Virus record (IMG/VR): IMGVR_UViG_3300045971_000432
Span: 1-51,010 of that record
Origin: a virus
Length of the DNA: 51,010 bases
Strand: one strand, 5' to 3'
A program made the translations under genes and the position numbers. Under the pieces are notes generated by a model. That model was not told the origin of the DNA. It worked only from the letters and a program-made list of their open reading frames with translations, and did not search any database. The first letter of the stretch is position 1. The number at the start of each line of letters is the position of its first letter. Shown here piece by piece: positions 15,914 through 27,800 of this stretch.

Positions 15914-18900
15914 ATGACAAAAAAACAAATCCTAGATTTAAACAAATTAGTTCCTGGTTCACTTAAAAATGAAACTTTAACTAGTCTTGTATCCAACCTG
16001 TTTAACAGGTTTGTCTCCGAAGAGAGAAGTGTAAATGTTGATGGTCGCATAGGAAAACCTGTTACTGGCGATGCAAATATTGCTGCACCTACTCTTGATA
16101 GAGAACAGAATGCTTTAATACCAGCTCTTTATTTCAAAAATGGATCTGAAGAAAATATTTTCATGTTTGATGACATGTTAAATAAGCTAAAGGTGCTTAA
16201 TGCTGATGTTAGTAATTTGGATAATTGGATGGCTGAACAGTCATTCAATTTCACATCTCCTATCAGTGTAGATAAACTTATTAACTATGCAAATTATTAC
16301 TGGGTTTTAGATAGATCATTAACACCTTCCATCCCAGCATGGAATAAGAAAATTGTGCCTGAATATTATGTTATTCAGCGACCAGATAATGATAGCACAC
16401 AGAAGCTTCCGGTTATTCTAGCAACAACTAGACCAATTAATAAATTTTTAAATGATCGTCCGCCTGAACAGTTTACTGTTACATTCACGTCAGTGCCACC
16501 AGCACCAGGTGTAGCGCAATTTACAATTACTAGCAATCACGGAACAGTTTTCACAAATACAAATACGTTATCTTCTTCTGACGCATTTAGCGAAACTAAT
16601 ATTGTATTAACAGGTCCAGATTCTGGAACAGATACAGTATGGGAATTAGATGATCCAGATTTAATACCAGAACCACTATGCTCTTTCACTATAACTAATG
16701 GTTATGTACCATTTACTGCGGGTGATTCATTTACTGTAGACATAACATATTTTACCAGTGAGATTTATATTGCATTTAATTCCCCAAATCAAATTGGAAA
16801 GGGAACGATAAATGGTGTAGTAACTGAAGCCAAAAATATGTATATTGATGGCGTAAAAATTATGCCAGGAAATAGAATTTTAGTTTGGCAGCAGGGAGCA
16901 AAACAAAATAATGGTATCTATACTGTAAGTGCTTCTAAAAAATGGGTACGCACAGATGACGCGACACTTGAATCAAACTTCCCACTCAATATGACAGTTT
17001 ATGTTGAGTCAGGAACGCTGTATGGCGGCAAATCTTTTGTGCTTACTAATAAGCAAATTCTTGGAACTAATCCAGATGGATCAGTAAACAGTAAACTATT
17101 TTTTGAATTATCCCCAGTACATATTGACAAGCAAGTTAATCAATGGCAGGAATTTAACTTATGGCAACATAGAGATGATTTGCTTGCTAAAAATATTTCT
17201 ATTGATTCTTTTGCACAAGCTAAACGACCAATTATAGAATACTTTAATACAGTAGAAATGAATACGGGTGTTATTAATAGCGAACCAGTAAATTCTGTTA
17301 ATAATTATCAACAGCAGAAAACTAGATTTAATCAAATACCACAATTTAATCTTTATAGATATGATGGTACATACCATGGCGCTACGAGCGGATTATTTTT
17401 CTATGTTGAGGATCCAGATTTTGACACTGATCCAGTACTATTGAAGAAAATAAAAGTAACCTCTGATGCAGATTATATTTTTGGAACTGGTACTACAGAT
17501 TCTGAAGGAAGACTTCTTTACTACTCACAAGCATCAGAGCTTAAATCTGTATGGCAAGCTGGTCCAACTGTATCCACAGTATCTAATATAACTTTTAATG
17601 GTGGTGCAGATAAAGGTAGTTTAGTAGTTTCTGATCTTGATCAAATAACTGATAATCAAACATGGACTTTAACAAATCTAAGCCCAACTACTTTTTCTGT
17701 GGTTGGTACAAGAAGCGGTCAACTTGGTAATTTAACAGTAGGAACGCCGTTTGTAGCTGATGATTTAACTTTAACTATCAATGACGGATTAAATCAATTT
17801 TCAGTAAATGAATCTTTTACTTTTAAATTACATTCGCCAATAGCTCCTAGGTATGTTCGCAAGGATAATGATGGAAATATTGTTAACTATATTGGTGGGG
17901 TTGCTGGCGATGCAACAGATGGATTAATTGATGGTACTTGGTTGAATCCTCTAAGAATGTTTCAGAACTTGGAAAGAGAAACGCGTCAAGAAATTACTAA
18001 TGGTGATTTATTAAATCACGTTAGAAGTGTTATTAAAAATCAAAATGGATTTACTGGAACTTCATTTGGAAATAATAATGTTCGCTCACTAAATTATGAA
18101 TCGGGACTCGGTGGAACGATAAGAGAATATAGCAGCAATTTTCCTTTACTTGCTTCAATGCTCATTCAAAGAGATGTGTCGCCATTAACTATTATTGATT
18201 TTGCTGAAAGACAGTATATGTCAGCTCTTTCCAGCATTGATCAATTTATTATTAACGAATTAGCAAACTACTTAGCTACTGTGGGTGTAGTTACATCTTC
18301 AGTGATTGATCCAAATGCTCCAGACATTGTAGCATTATCTAATTATTTTGAATCATTAAGATCTGAAGATGTTATTCTTAGAGATACGTTTAGTGGAACA
18401 ACAGCTAAAGTGACAAATTGGCCAGCTACGTTACCTATGATAGGTTTAGCTGAAGCTGTTGTGCCTAGTATTTCTTTTGACTATGAATTAGGTATCAACA
18501 TTATTGTTCATCATGATGGACATATTTCTCCAATTGCAGTTTCTAATCCAGAGTTTGATAGAACGTTGGTTAAATCTATTGTGGGCAGATCTGATGGTGC
18601 AATGACAGCAGGTATTTTTTCAGAAACAGCGCCAATGTCTGCATATGCACGTCAACTCTGGATGAAGTCTTCTACATTAAGCGTTTCAATATTTGATGTC
18701 ATAGATGATTCTGACACACCTATTAATGGTGCGGCTGGTGACTTTTGGTTTAAAAAATCAACATCAACTCTTTATGAATGGGATGTAGTAAGTAATTTAT
18801 GGTTGGTAAGTGGAGATAGTATCGCATCTAGATGGATTCCAATTAAGACTGATGCTATAAGAAATAGTTTGGTTTTATCTATCGAAAATAAATTGTATGC

Positions 18901-21900
18901 TAGTGTTCATCCATCTCAGCAGATAAATTTAGATTTAACTGCTGCTAGAGATACCTTTTATTCACAGCTAGAATTAGCTAGATTTTCGGCTAAAAATAAT
19001 TATGATACATTTGCTCCTGATTATATTTCAACAGATGCGTTTACTTGGAATTATAAACAAGCTGTTATACCAGGTATAGCTATTACACCAGCTAGATGGT
19101 ATGACATATATGCAGAATATTTTAATAACCCAGGTGTAACTATTTCTACAGTAAGACCTAATCTTGAGCCTTGGAAATTAGTTAATTTTAATACTAAGCC
19201 GGGTGGCTGGGATGCCGCATATAAATGTACTAATCAAGGTAGTGCAAATGTTACCGCTAATGTTAAAGTTGTGGCGCAAGTAGATATTGCTGTTCTTTTT
19301 GGTCTTCAAACTATTGACGGAGTTTCATTAGTTGCTGGGGATAGAGTTTTATTAACGGCTCAGTCATTAAGTCAATTCAATGGTTTATATACTGTAAGCT
19401 CAACTGGATGGGCAAGAACTTCAGACGTATTAACAAATCAATTAACTGTACCTGTAACATCCGGTTCAATGGAGAACACTTGTTGGTCTATAACTACACC
19501 TAATCCTTTTGTTACTAATATAGATTCAATTACGTTTGAACAAGTTAGAATGTGGTCAACACAAATGTGGTTAGATATTAAATCAGCAAATCCAGCATTA
19601 AAATTATGTGTCAACATTAATAATGATTCGCTAATTCCTCCATATGTTTCTTCAACTAAATTTTATTCAAGTGATGCATTGCTAACATCTATTCCTAATG
19701 ATATTGATGCGGGATACATATATGGCGATAATGGTCCTATTGAATTAGTATGGTCAAAATCAATAGAATATCTATACAGTCTTGCACGTAGCATGTTTAG
19801 AATAAGCCCACTAGAATTTTTAGATAAATCCTGGGGTGAAACATACATGCAGGTTGGAACAAATGCTAGAGTTGAACGCAATTTAATGAGTCCTCTCCCA
19901 TCATCCAAATTTCTTTTGCATGGTGAAAGATTGAATATAGTAAATTCATATTCATCACAAGAAATTTTTAATAGAATAAATGCTAGTGCAGGAATTATTA
20001 ATTGGGTAGGTGCAGGCAAAATTGAATTTGAAGTTACACATTGTGCTAATAATTTAACTGTCTTCAATGTATATGTTAACGGACAAGACATGGGTATAGT
20101 TAATGAGGGTCAACTGTTTTCAATTCCAACAACAGATGGACTTACATTAACAAATATTAAAATAGATGATTTGGGTATCCCATTTGAATTGGGCGATAAA
20201 TTAGTAATTACATTTTTAGATGATATTTTATCTCTTGATCCAAATGCACCTGTTATTCCTGCATTAGAGCTTGGATGCGAGGGTTGTGTAGCAGATGGAA
20301 CTCCAGATGTAGCAGTGGTAATCATAAGAACTCCTCAGACTCCGCTATTTTCTCATGTTGCAGCAACCACTAAGAAATTTAAAGGGTTAGGACAGTGGTT
20401 TACACAATTATTAAATTATAATTATACTGATAAGGATTCATCATTTACAGTAAATGCATATAGAAATTGGACAATTAAATTAGCACACAGAACTGGTTCA
20501 TTAATTAGACCAGATTCGTTGACGATTAATACTACTCAGGGATTCTTACCACAGACTGCATTTGAAACAGTTCTAAGAAGAGCAACAAATACTCAAAGCA
20601 TTTGGTTATCAGCATTGCGTATACAATTAACGTCTATGGGCACAAAGAAAATAAATGATGAGGGTTTATTTGTCCCCGCATTTAATGGTGATAGTGCAGA
20701 TAATTGGACATTTAGAATTGAGACATATAATCCTCAACACCCATTAATAGAATACTATGTTCTTGATACAGCTGGAGATTATCAGACTTTTTATGCTCTT
20801 AATAAGCAGCGAACTGATTTGGCATTTAAGCGTCTTACAACTTCAACTGCATTGCAACAAACTACCACACCAATTTCTATAACAGGTTTACAGAATGTTA
20901 TTAATTTCATTTATGGCTATGTTGATCGTTTAGAAAATTTAGGTTGGAAAACAAATGCAGATGATTTCCCATCAATAGATGCAGAAACAGGTAGAAATAT
21001 TGACTGGCAATTAGAAGTAGAAAAGCTTATCGATAGAGTGTATGGAGGTATGAGTGTTGGTGAAGGACATATTTTAAATCCATTTATGTATAAAATGAAT
21101 TTACAGACTCCTGTTGGGTTGATGTCTCGATATGCCGACGTAAGTTTTATTGATGCATATTCAATACAAGCTGCATATGATGTTGTTGGAGATGTAATTA
21201 ACATCAAAGACTTATATGTTACTAGAACTGACGAAGAAACATTTACACGTTCTAATACACCTATTTTCTCTGCACATGTATTCATTGATGAATTCGAACA
21301 TGTAATTTCTTTGAACCAAAAATTCGCTGATGAAATTAATGCACCAATTATATTTGATTCTTTCTTAGGTCAGAAAATTGATAGCGCTTATTTAAATTAT
21401 GTGAAGCAGGATGGTTCAGAAGGTAAGCCTACATTTGACGGATTCTTCTTAAGTGGCAATGATGTGCAGCGAAACATTACGTCTAGCATTAGTAATATGG
21501 GAAATTACTATGATGCATCGAAAACTTATTCCGAAGAAACGACAGCTAAACATGCTCTAGCACTATTAGGTTATACTAAAAAGGATTATTTTACAAACAT
21601 CGGTATTAATAGTACCACACAGTTCAATTTCTGGAGAGGATTAATTCAAGCTAAAGGAACTAATATGACAGTAGATGCATTTGTGAATTACAAAAAATTC
21701 ACTGATGCAAGTGTTGATGAGTTTTGGGCTTACAAAGTTGCCACTTATGGCGATGCGCGCGAACGTACTTTCCCTGAAGTTAAGATTGAAGCCGGTGACG
21801 TGACACAGAAATTTACACGAATTCAATTTTACGATATTAATTTACCGCAAAATCCGTTGCCACAATATACGCAAATAGAAAACACTGATACAGCTAGATG

Positions 21901-24817
21901 GTATTCTATTGACGATTTAGGCAAAGGCATGAAATTCGAATCTCTTCGTATAAATGAAAGATTGGAACCTGCAGATGTTGTGATAAATCAGATTATTAGA
22001 TTAGCGAATATCTATCACAATGGCGATGATTGTGCTCCAATTGTCAGACACGTAACGATTCAAGAAAAACAATTAACTAATACAACCAATTCACCATTAT
22101 CCGTTACTGATATAAGTGTGCTAAACTCCAGCATAGCTAAAATTATTAATGCGTCGATGATAAAATTCATTCAAGTGCCAACATTTGTTGCTCGTCCTGG
22201 ATATAATATTATAGATCAGTATTTTGAAGTTGTAGGTTACACATGGATTAATCCAACTAAACTTTCTCCTATTAAATTATTTGATTATAAAGAAAATACT
22301 TTAGTAAAAGAAATCGGTTTATGGCATCCTGCTATTGGTATTCATTCAGCAATGCCGCTTGAAATTGTTAATATGATAACTGATGTTGATCCTGCTGCTT
22401 ATAATTACACAACTCAAACGGTTAATAATCAAAATTATAAGCATCTTAAACCATGGGGACAACGCGAAGTAGGTCAAGTATGGTGGGATGTTAAACAACT
22501 TAGTTATATTCCGTATTATGATTCATCTATTTTCCCAAATAGAGATTCACGTCATTCCCGCTGGGGTGCATTAGCTGAATGGTCAAGTGTTAATTTATAT
22601 CAGTGGACAGAGAGCGATGTTCATCCTTCAAGCTATGATGCTTTGGCATCCTCACAAGAAGGCAATTCAAGTATAGATAAAACAGTTAGATTGTCTGGAA
22701 AAGCTGCTAATAAGAAATATTATAAGCGCGATAGAATTATTAATATTCGTCCTGTTGCTTGGTCTCAAATCGGTGGTGGTAATCAAAACGCCCATCCTGC
22801 TTTTGGACCTGCAGAATTTACAGCAACAAAAATTTCAGCTGCTGGCAATATTATTATCGCTGACAAAGGTAGAGTTGAAGATCTAAATCTAATTACTGAC
22901 AGACATTTTGCAGCATGGAAGGATAATAAACCAGTTGGTGAAGTAATAATCGGAGATGTTAAAGCATATGACATAGGATCAGAAAATACTTTTTCTGTAC
23001 CTACCATTATTTCAGATATACCAAGTATTGAATCAGTTAGATTATCTTCAATTGAAGATGGTTTATTTGGTTCACGTATTGGTGCAATATTCCTAAATGA
23101 TAAAAATTTCGGTGACGGAACAAATGCTCTTCGCATGAGTGATTCACAGGGATTTTATGAAGACGTTGTTATGATAGATTGGTTTAGTGATAATCCTGCT
23201 GTTGATTCTGAATTGGTAATACCATTTGTTAAATTTGGTTTGAATGTTATCTTAACCAGATCAACTGCTTTGCCTTATGCGGATTCTATAAGTGCTCTTG
23301 ACTTAATTTCTGCAGCTTCAAATGAAGCAAATGATATTTTTATCAGAGAAGCAATATCATTCACAGAAATTATTCCATTACCTGATATTATTTTTATTAA
23401 TAACCCTATTGATCCGCTGTTACAGAATCCGCTTTACTCTAATACAGAATATGAATGGAGAACTTGGAATGTTCCTACACAGTCAGAATTAAGTTCTGAT
23501 TTAATTTATCCTCGTAATACTTGGTTACCATATCTTGGCGACCAAGTTGTGATTACTGCATCTCCTTCTGTAGTTGCAGCAATTTCTAGTCCTGAAGCAA
23601 ACCTATCTCTTAGATCTGGTATATCGATTAACAGATATAATTCTATTTGGACTAACTGGGAAGAGCTACAAGTCGATCAACAAGAAATCATTAGTGATGG
23701 AACAAATTATATTTCTGTTAATTTGACAGACCCAATAGACATTACTAGATTATCTGTTTACTCAAATGGTATTCAAGTTAATCCATCAGGATATGTCGTT
23801 ACCGGAAATCTAATACAAATCGTAAATATACTACCGGAAGGAACTATATTAACAATTCTTTACCGTGCTTATTCTCCGTCAAGCAGTGAATTATCATTTA
23901 ATCCAGATGTTTCAGATGATCCTTCTATTCAGACACAGTATAAGTTAGATTATCAATTTACTCAGTTAGAAGTAAGAGACGAAAGTGGCAATGTTTCAGG
24001 CACTAAGTATTATTTCTGGGTACAAGATAAAACGATTCCTCAACCTGGTAAAAATATGTCACTAGTGCAGGCCGCAAATATACTTACCAGTGGTGCATCT
24101 GAATATACTATCTTCTCTAAATTAATTAAAGATACATCAGTAGATTCTTTGGGAGCATCATTTGATTCTTGCGCTATAGCTGGTTTGAATTACTTGGTTA
24201 CTAAAAACAATTCTTATAAATTACGCTTCTTAAGAAATTTTACCTTAAGAGATGATCCACAAGAATTAGATTTGAAAAACGTTCATACTGAATGGGCATT
24301 AATTAGAAAATCTCAATCGTCTAAAATCCCAAAAGCATTATGGGATGCAATAACTAATGCTGCAGCTGGACAAGATCTTGGTGGGAAAGCATTACCTTCT
24401 CAGACTAGATTAGATTATGATTCTAAGAACGGTACACGCACTCAATATGGATTAGGAATTGGACAAATATTTGCAGATTCAGATTTAGTTAAAGATACTA
24501 TAACTTATACTATTCTCAACACACAGTTGATACTTCGACTTGGAGATAAAATTATCACTGATAATATCTCAGCATTGAATTACGAAAATTCAGATACATG
24601 GTTTGATTCGCCAGAGAATACAAGAACAACAATGGGAATAATTTGGAATACTGGTAGAGCAAATCAAATTAATGAAATCTTTTTCAATGTATTAGATGAT
24701 TCTCTAGCTTGTAATTTTGAATTCGGTGATATATTTAAAACATCGTTAATAACAGTTAGTTCAACTACAAAAATAACAGAAACAATTCAACAGGAGCAAG
24801 TAGATGAGCTCTACTAG
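15914..24817 (+). CDS. Giant baseplate wedge protein in gp7 position (2967 aa)
   Basis: Very large tail protein between gp6 and a gp8-position gene, the place of T4 gp7 (1032 aa). The N terminus (LDNWMAEQSFNFTSPISVD, then KLINYANYYWVLDRSLTPSI) and long stretches of mixed beta/alpha structure fit a baseplate arm. Inserted modules are clear. A beta module occurs three times, at about residues 185-280 (FTAGDSFTVDI), 557-639 (FSVNESFTFKL) and 1367-1437 (FELGDKLVITF). A second module of about 100 aa occurs twice, at 286-405 (DGVKIMPGNRILVWQQ, NNGIYTVS, WVRTDDA) and 1117-1210 (DGVSLVAGDRVLLTAQ, FNGLYTVS, WARTSDV). Its last codons overlap the next gene. Calling it gp7 rests on order and size class, not on a direct T4 match; host-range or peripheral-arm roles are possible. 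Confidence 0.62.
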   Translation: MTKKQILDLNKLVPGSLKNETLTSLVSNLFNRFVSEERSVNVDGRIGKPVTGDANIAAPTLDREQNALIPALYFKNGSEENIFMFDDMLNKLKVLNADVSNLDNWMAEQSFNFTSPISVDKLINYANYYWVLDRSLTPSIPAWNKKIVPEYYVIQRPDNDSTQKLPVILATTRPINKFLNDRPPEQFTVTFTSVPPAPGVAQFTITSNHGTVFTNTNTLSSSDAFSETNIVLTGPDSGTDTVWELDDPDLIPEPLCSFTITNGYVPFTAGDSFTVDITYFTSEIYIAFNSPNQIGKGTINGVVTEAKNMYIDGVKIMPGNRILVWQQGAKQNNGIYTVSASKKWVRTDDATLESNFPLNMTVYVESGTLYGGKSFVLTNKQILGTNPDGSVNSKLFFELSPVHIDKQVNQWQEFNLWQHRDDLLAKNISIDSFAQAKRPIIEYFNTVEMNTGVINSEPVNSVNNYQQQKTRFNQIPQFNLYRYDGTYHGATSGLFFYVEDPDFDTDPVLLKKIKVTSDADYIFGTGTTDSEGRLLYYSQASELKSVWQAGPTVSTVSNITFNGGADKGSLVVSDLDQITDNQTWTLTNLSPTTFSVVGTRSGQLGNLTVGTPFVADDLTLTINDGLNQFSVNESFTFKLHSPIAPRYVRKDNDGNIVNYIGGVAGDATDGLIDGTWLNPLRMFQNLERETRQEITNGDLLNHVRSVIKNQNGFTGTSFGNNNVRSLNYESGLGGTIREYSSNFPLLASMLIQRDVSPLTIIDFAERQYMSALSSIDQFIINELANYLATVGVVTSSVIDPNAPDIVALSNYFESLRSEDVILRDTFSGTTAKVTNWPATLPMIGLAEAVVPSISFDYELGINIIVHHDGHISPIAVSNPEFDRTLVKSIVGRSDGAMTAGIFSETAPMSAYARQLWMKSSTLSVSIFDVIDDSDTPINGAAGDFWFKKSTSTLYEWDVVSNLWLVSGDSIASRWIPIKTDAIRNSLVLSIENKLYASVHPSQQINLDLTAARDTFYSQLELARFSAKNNYDTFAPDYISTDAFTWNYKQAVIPGIAITPARWYDIYAEYFNNPGVTISTVRPNLEPWKLVNFNTKPGGWDAAYKCTNQGSANVTANVKVVAQVDIAVLFGLQTIDGVSLVAGDRVLLTAQSLSQFNGLYTVSSTGWARTSDVLTNQLTVPVTSGSMENTCWSITTPNPFVTNIDSITFEQVRMWSTQMWLDIKSANPALKLCVNINNDSLIPPYVSSTKFYSSDALLTSIPNDIDAGYIYGDNGPIELVWSKSIEYLYSLARSMFRISPLEFLDKSWGETYMQVGTNARVERNLMSPLPSSKFLLHGERLNIVNSYSSQEIFNRINASAGIINWVGAGKIEFEVTHCANNLTVFNVYVNGQDMGIVNEGQLFSIPTTDGLTLTNIKIDDLGIPFELGDKLVITFLDDILSLDPNAPVIPALELGCEGCVADGTPDVAVVIIRTPQTPLFSHVAATTKKFKGLGQWFTQLLNYNYTDKDSSFTVNAYRNWTIKLAHRTGSLIRPDSLTINTTQGFLPQTAFETVLRRATNTQSIWLSALRIQLTSMGTKKINDEGLFVPAFNGDSADNWTFRIETYNPQHPLIEYYVLDTAGDYQTFYALNKQRTDLAFKRLTTSTALQQTTTPISITGLQNVINFIYGYVDRLENLGWKTNADDFPSIDAETGRNIDWQLEVEKLIDRVYGGMSVGEGHILNPFMYKMNLQTPVGLMSRYADVSFIDAYSIQAAYDVVGDVINIKDLYVTRTDEETFTRSNTPIFSAHVFIDEFEHVISLNQKFADEINAPIIFDSFLGQKIDSAYLNYVKQDGSEGKPTFDGFFLSGNDVQRNITSSISNMGNYYDASKTYSEETTAKHALALLGYTKKDYFTNIGINSTTQFNFWRGLIQAKGTNMTVDAFVNYKKFTDASVDEFWAYKVATYGDARERTFPEVKIEAGDVTQKFTRIQFYDINLPQNPLPQYTQIENTDTARWYSIDDLGKGMKFESLRINERLEPADVVINQIIRLANIYHNGDDCAPIVRHVTIQEKQLTNTTNSPLSVTDISVLNSSIAKIINASMIKFIQVPTFVARPGYNIIDQYFEVVGYTWINPTKLSPIKLFDYKENTLVKEIGLWHPAIGIHSAMPLEIVNMITDVDPAAYNYTTQTVNNQNYKHLKPWGQREVGQVWWDVKQLSYIPYYDSSIFPNRDSRHSRWGALAEWSSVNLYQWTESDVHPSSYDALASSQEGNSSIDKTVRLSGKAANKKYYKRDRIINIRPVAWSQIGGGNQNAHPAFGPAEFTATKISAAGNIIIADKGRVEDLNLITDRHFAAWKDNKPVGEVIIGDVKAYDIGSENTFSVPTIISDIPSIESVRLSSIEDGLFGSRIGAIFLNDKNFGDGTNALRMSDSQGFYEDVVMIDWFSDNPAVDSELVIPFVKFGLNVILTRSTALPYADSISALDLISAASNEANDIFIREAISFTEIIPLPDIIFINNPIDPLLQNPLYSNTEYEWRTWNVPTQSELSSDLIYPRNTWLPYLGDQVVITASPSVVAAISSPEANLSLRSGISINRYNSIWTNWEELQVDQQEIISDGTNYISVNLTDPIDITRLSVYSNGIQVNPSGYVVTGNLIQIVNILPEGTILTILYRAYSPSSSELSFNPDVSDDPSIQTQYKLDYQFTQLEVRDESGNVSGTKYYFWVQDKTIPQPGKNMSLVQAANILTSGASEYTIFSKLIKDTSVDSLGASFDSCAIAGLNYLVTKNNSYKLRFLRNFTLRDDPQELDLKNVHTEWALIRKSQSSKIPKALWDAITNAAAGQDLGGKALPSQTRLDYDSKNGTRTQYGLGIGQIFADSDLVKDTITYTILNTQLILRLGDKIITDNISALNYENSDTWFDSPENTRTTMGIIWNTGRANQINEIFFNVLDDSLACNFEFGDIFKTSLITVSSTTKITETIQQEQVDELY

Positions 24818-27800
24818 TAATTATATTAATGTTTCAAGTGGACACATCGACAGCCTAATTAATTATGTTGTTGATGTTAAACCGTATCACGTAAAATTAT
24901 CTGCTGTTGTAGAGCAATATCTATTCGAAGATACAGTTAATGCTAAAATAACAGAAGAACATAAACTATTAGCATTTCTTGGCGCTGATATTTTGCCTGC
25001 AACATCTCAGGCCCCCGGTGTTAGAGCACGCCGCTCATCATCCTGGTTCAGAGATGTTGTGTCTGATGGTCAGCGAAGAGTTTGGCCCGCACCATTAACT
25101 TCAGTTCATAAGTTGGCCAGTCATTCTAGTCAAGAGAAATTTACCTGTGGCGTAAATGACGATTTTCAAATTCCTGGAATCGGTCCGGGTGTATTTAATC
25201 AAAAGCGCTGGGATGGCCCGGGCATCACAGATGTATCTCATAATGGTGAACACCAACAAGATTCATTTGATTATTTTTTAAGTCATGGTGTCTACTCATT
25301 TGATATTAGACCTTTAGGAAGATGGAAAGAATTAAACATTGCACACGTTCCAGCGTTTGCTGAGAATCCTGGTGAGTTATTTTATTTAGATGTAGTTAAA
25401 TCATTTGGTACTATATCTAATATAGTCGGTGGTAATTATGAAGAATGGACAATAAAATGTATCAATGATGATATTGGCATTTTTGATGTTATAGGTTCAT
25501 CATCTGGTTTCATTGGTAACGTTGAATTTAATAATACTTTTACCCACTCATTGATTTCGTTTTCTTTCTTTCCTTCAGCTGGAGATTCAGAACCTTTTTT
25601 CTCAGATGGATTATCGGATATCAATGATGACGATCAAGGATTAATAGATGTTAGAAATTTTTCTAGTCAGAGTATATTCACGTTAACGCCATTTAATAAA
25701 ATAACTGTTGCACCAGATGCACCAATAGAATCTTGGTCTTTAATTAAAACTAATCCTATTGCTCTTACATCAAAACCGCAATTCTATTCACCTATGATAG
25801 GTAGATTGGATGTTCCCGCGCTTGAGGTTCATACTCGATCATTAGATAGAGCAACCGAGGATGCCACATGGATAGTAACCTTTGGAGCACAGGGTACATA
25901 TACAGTTCAAAAAATTAGTTTTAGTCAAACGTACATTAATTCAGAAAATTTAAGAAATGGATGTTCATTTAAAAATGATGATGTGCATTTTACCATCCTT
26001 CCAACTACAACTGGATTTTATCCAGGTGACTCATTCACATTTACATCGTCAGCTAGAGTTGAAAATTATCTAGTATTCGGTTCTATATCTGGATATCAAG
26101 CAAATGCTAAAATTGGAGAATGGTATTGGAATGGAAAAATTGGATTTAAGATTCCAGCTCTTGATTATTTTCCACATGTTCACAATACAACAATCATAAC
26201 ATCAAAAACTGCAGATATTAATTCTTGGCAGACTGTTGTAAGTAACAATCAAATATTGAAAAGCGTTTCATATGCTAATGGTTTCTTTTTAACAGCTGGA
26301 GAAAATTCGATTGTTGGTGCATCAGCAGATGGAAAAGTATGGTCTTCAGATGTTGCTTCAAATTTTACACCGGTGCCAAATACAATACTAACAGTAGTTG
26401 GAGCTGGTGGATCAATAGGAACAAGCACAGACGGAAATTTATGGTTAAAACAAGAAAGTCATACAACACATAATTTAAATGATACAGCAAATATTCCTAA
26501 TTTGTTATCATTATCCCTATTAGATCCTGCACCAACCGTAAATAGCATTTTAGTAGTAGGTGATCATGGAACTATTTTAACATCAGTAAATGGATCAGGC
26601 TGGGCAGATCAAAATAGCGGTACTCTACAGAATCTTAATGGTATCGCATGGTCAAATGATGGTATAATAGTCGTAGGTAGTAATGGAACAATTTTAAAAT
26701 CCTTAGATAGAATTTCGTGGGTTCATATACCTTGTCCAACAGGCTCCAATCTAAATAAGGTAATTTATGATATTTCTTCTAGTAGTTTTATTGCTGTGGG
26801 TGATAATGGATCAATAATAAAATCAACAGATGGCGGTGATACCTGGTTATACAAGGGAAATTCTGCACTCGTAGATTACAATTTAACGTCTATTGCTTCT
26901 GGTGATGGTAGATTAGTTGCTGTTAGTCCAAATGGATTGATAGTGACATCATTTTCTGCCGGCGATTCATGGCCTAGTCAACAATTCGGTAGAAAATTAA
27001 ATTCAATAACATACGGCGAAGGTGCGTGGGTTGCCGTGGGTGGTAAGTCTGATGAAAATATTTTCTTTAAGGCTCTCAAGACTGTTCACTCAATAGCTGA
27101 ACCTTCAGTCTACACGATTACATTTACATCTGCCACAACAGCAACAGTAGTAAACAATATCTATGGATATAGAAAAGGAGTTACTTATTTAAATCCAGCT
27201 TCTGACGGCAATTTTTATATTCATGTTGAAGATGAATTTGTAGAATTTAGTTTACAAGTAATTCCAAATCAATTTCAGTATCAAGCTGGAGACATTGTAA
27301 CTGTTCACTTAGCTCCAAGATATACATATGCTGGTTCAGCTTGGTATGATGAAAACTTTTATGATTTTTCTCCATATGATACCGGCATAGCTGACCTAAC
27401 AACAGCATTACTATATAATGAAGAATTATTTCCTCTTTACCATAGTCATGGATCAGTAATTTTTAAAACCTGTAATGCGGGTGATAAAATTATCATTGAC
27501 AAAGCATTTTTGGATTTAATGAGATTTAGAATTTTAGCTTCTTCAAGTACTCATCCAGAACTTGCAGCTATTGATGATTGGGTTCCATTAGAATTTAGAT
27601 ATTATGATCGATTAACTTCTGGCGCGCCATCATCTGAAGCTCACTTTTCAGATTTAACAACTTATATTGAAGCATATTTATCTAGCGATCCTTCTGTTAG
27701 AGTTCTATCTATTGCCCAACCACGTTTTGAAAAGACTAATAGGAATACATCTGCTACTTTAACATTTGATGCAGCGTTCTTTCTAAAGTACATGAAATTT

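Noticed and set aside
19663-20091. 142-aa minus-strand frame in the gp7-position gene
   Set aside because: Opposite to a well-supported 2967-aa gene; no start signals.
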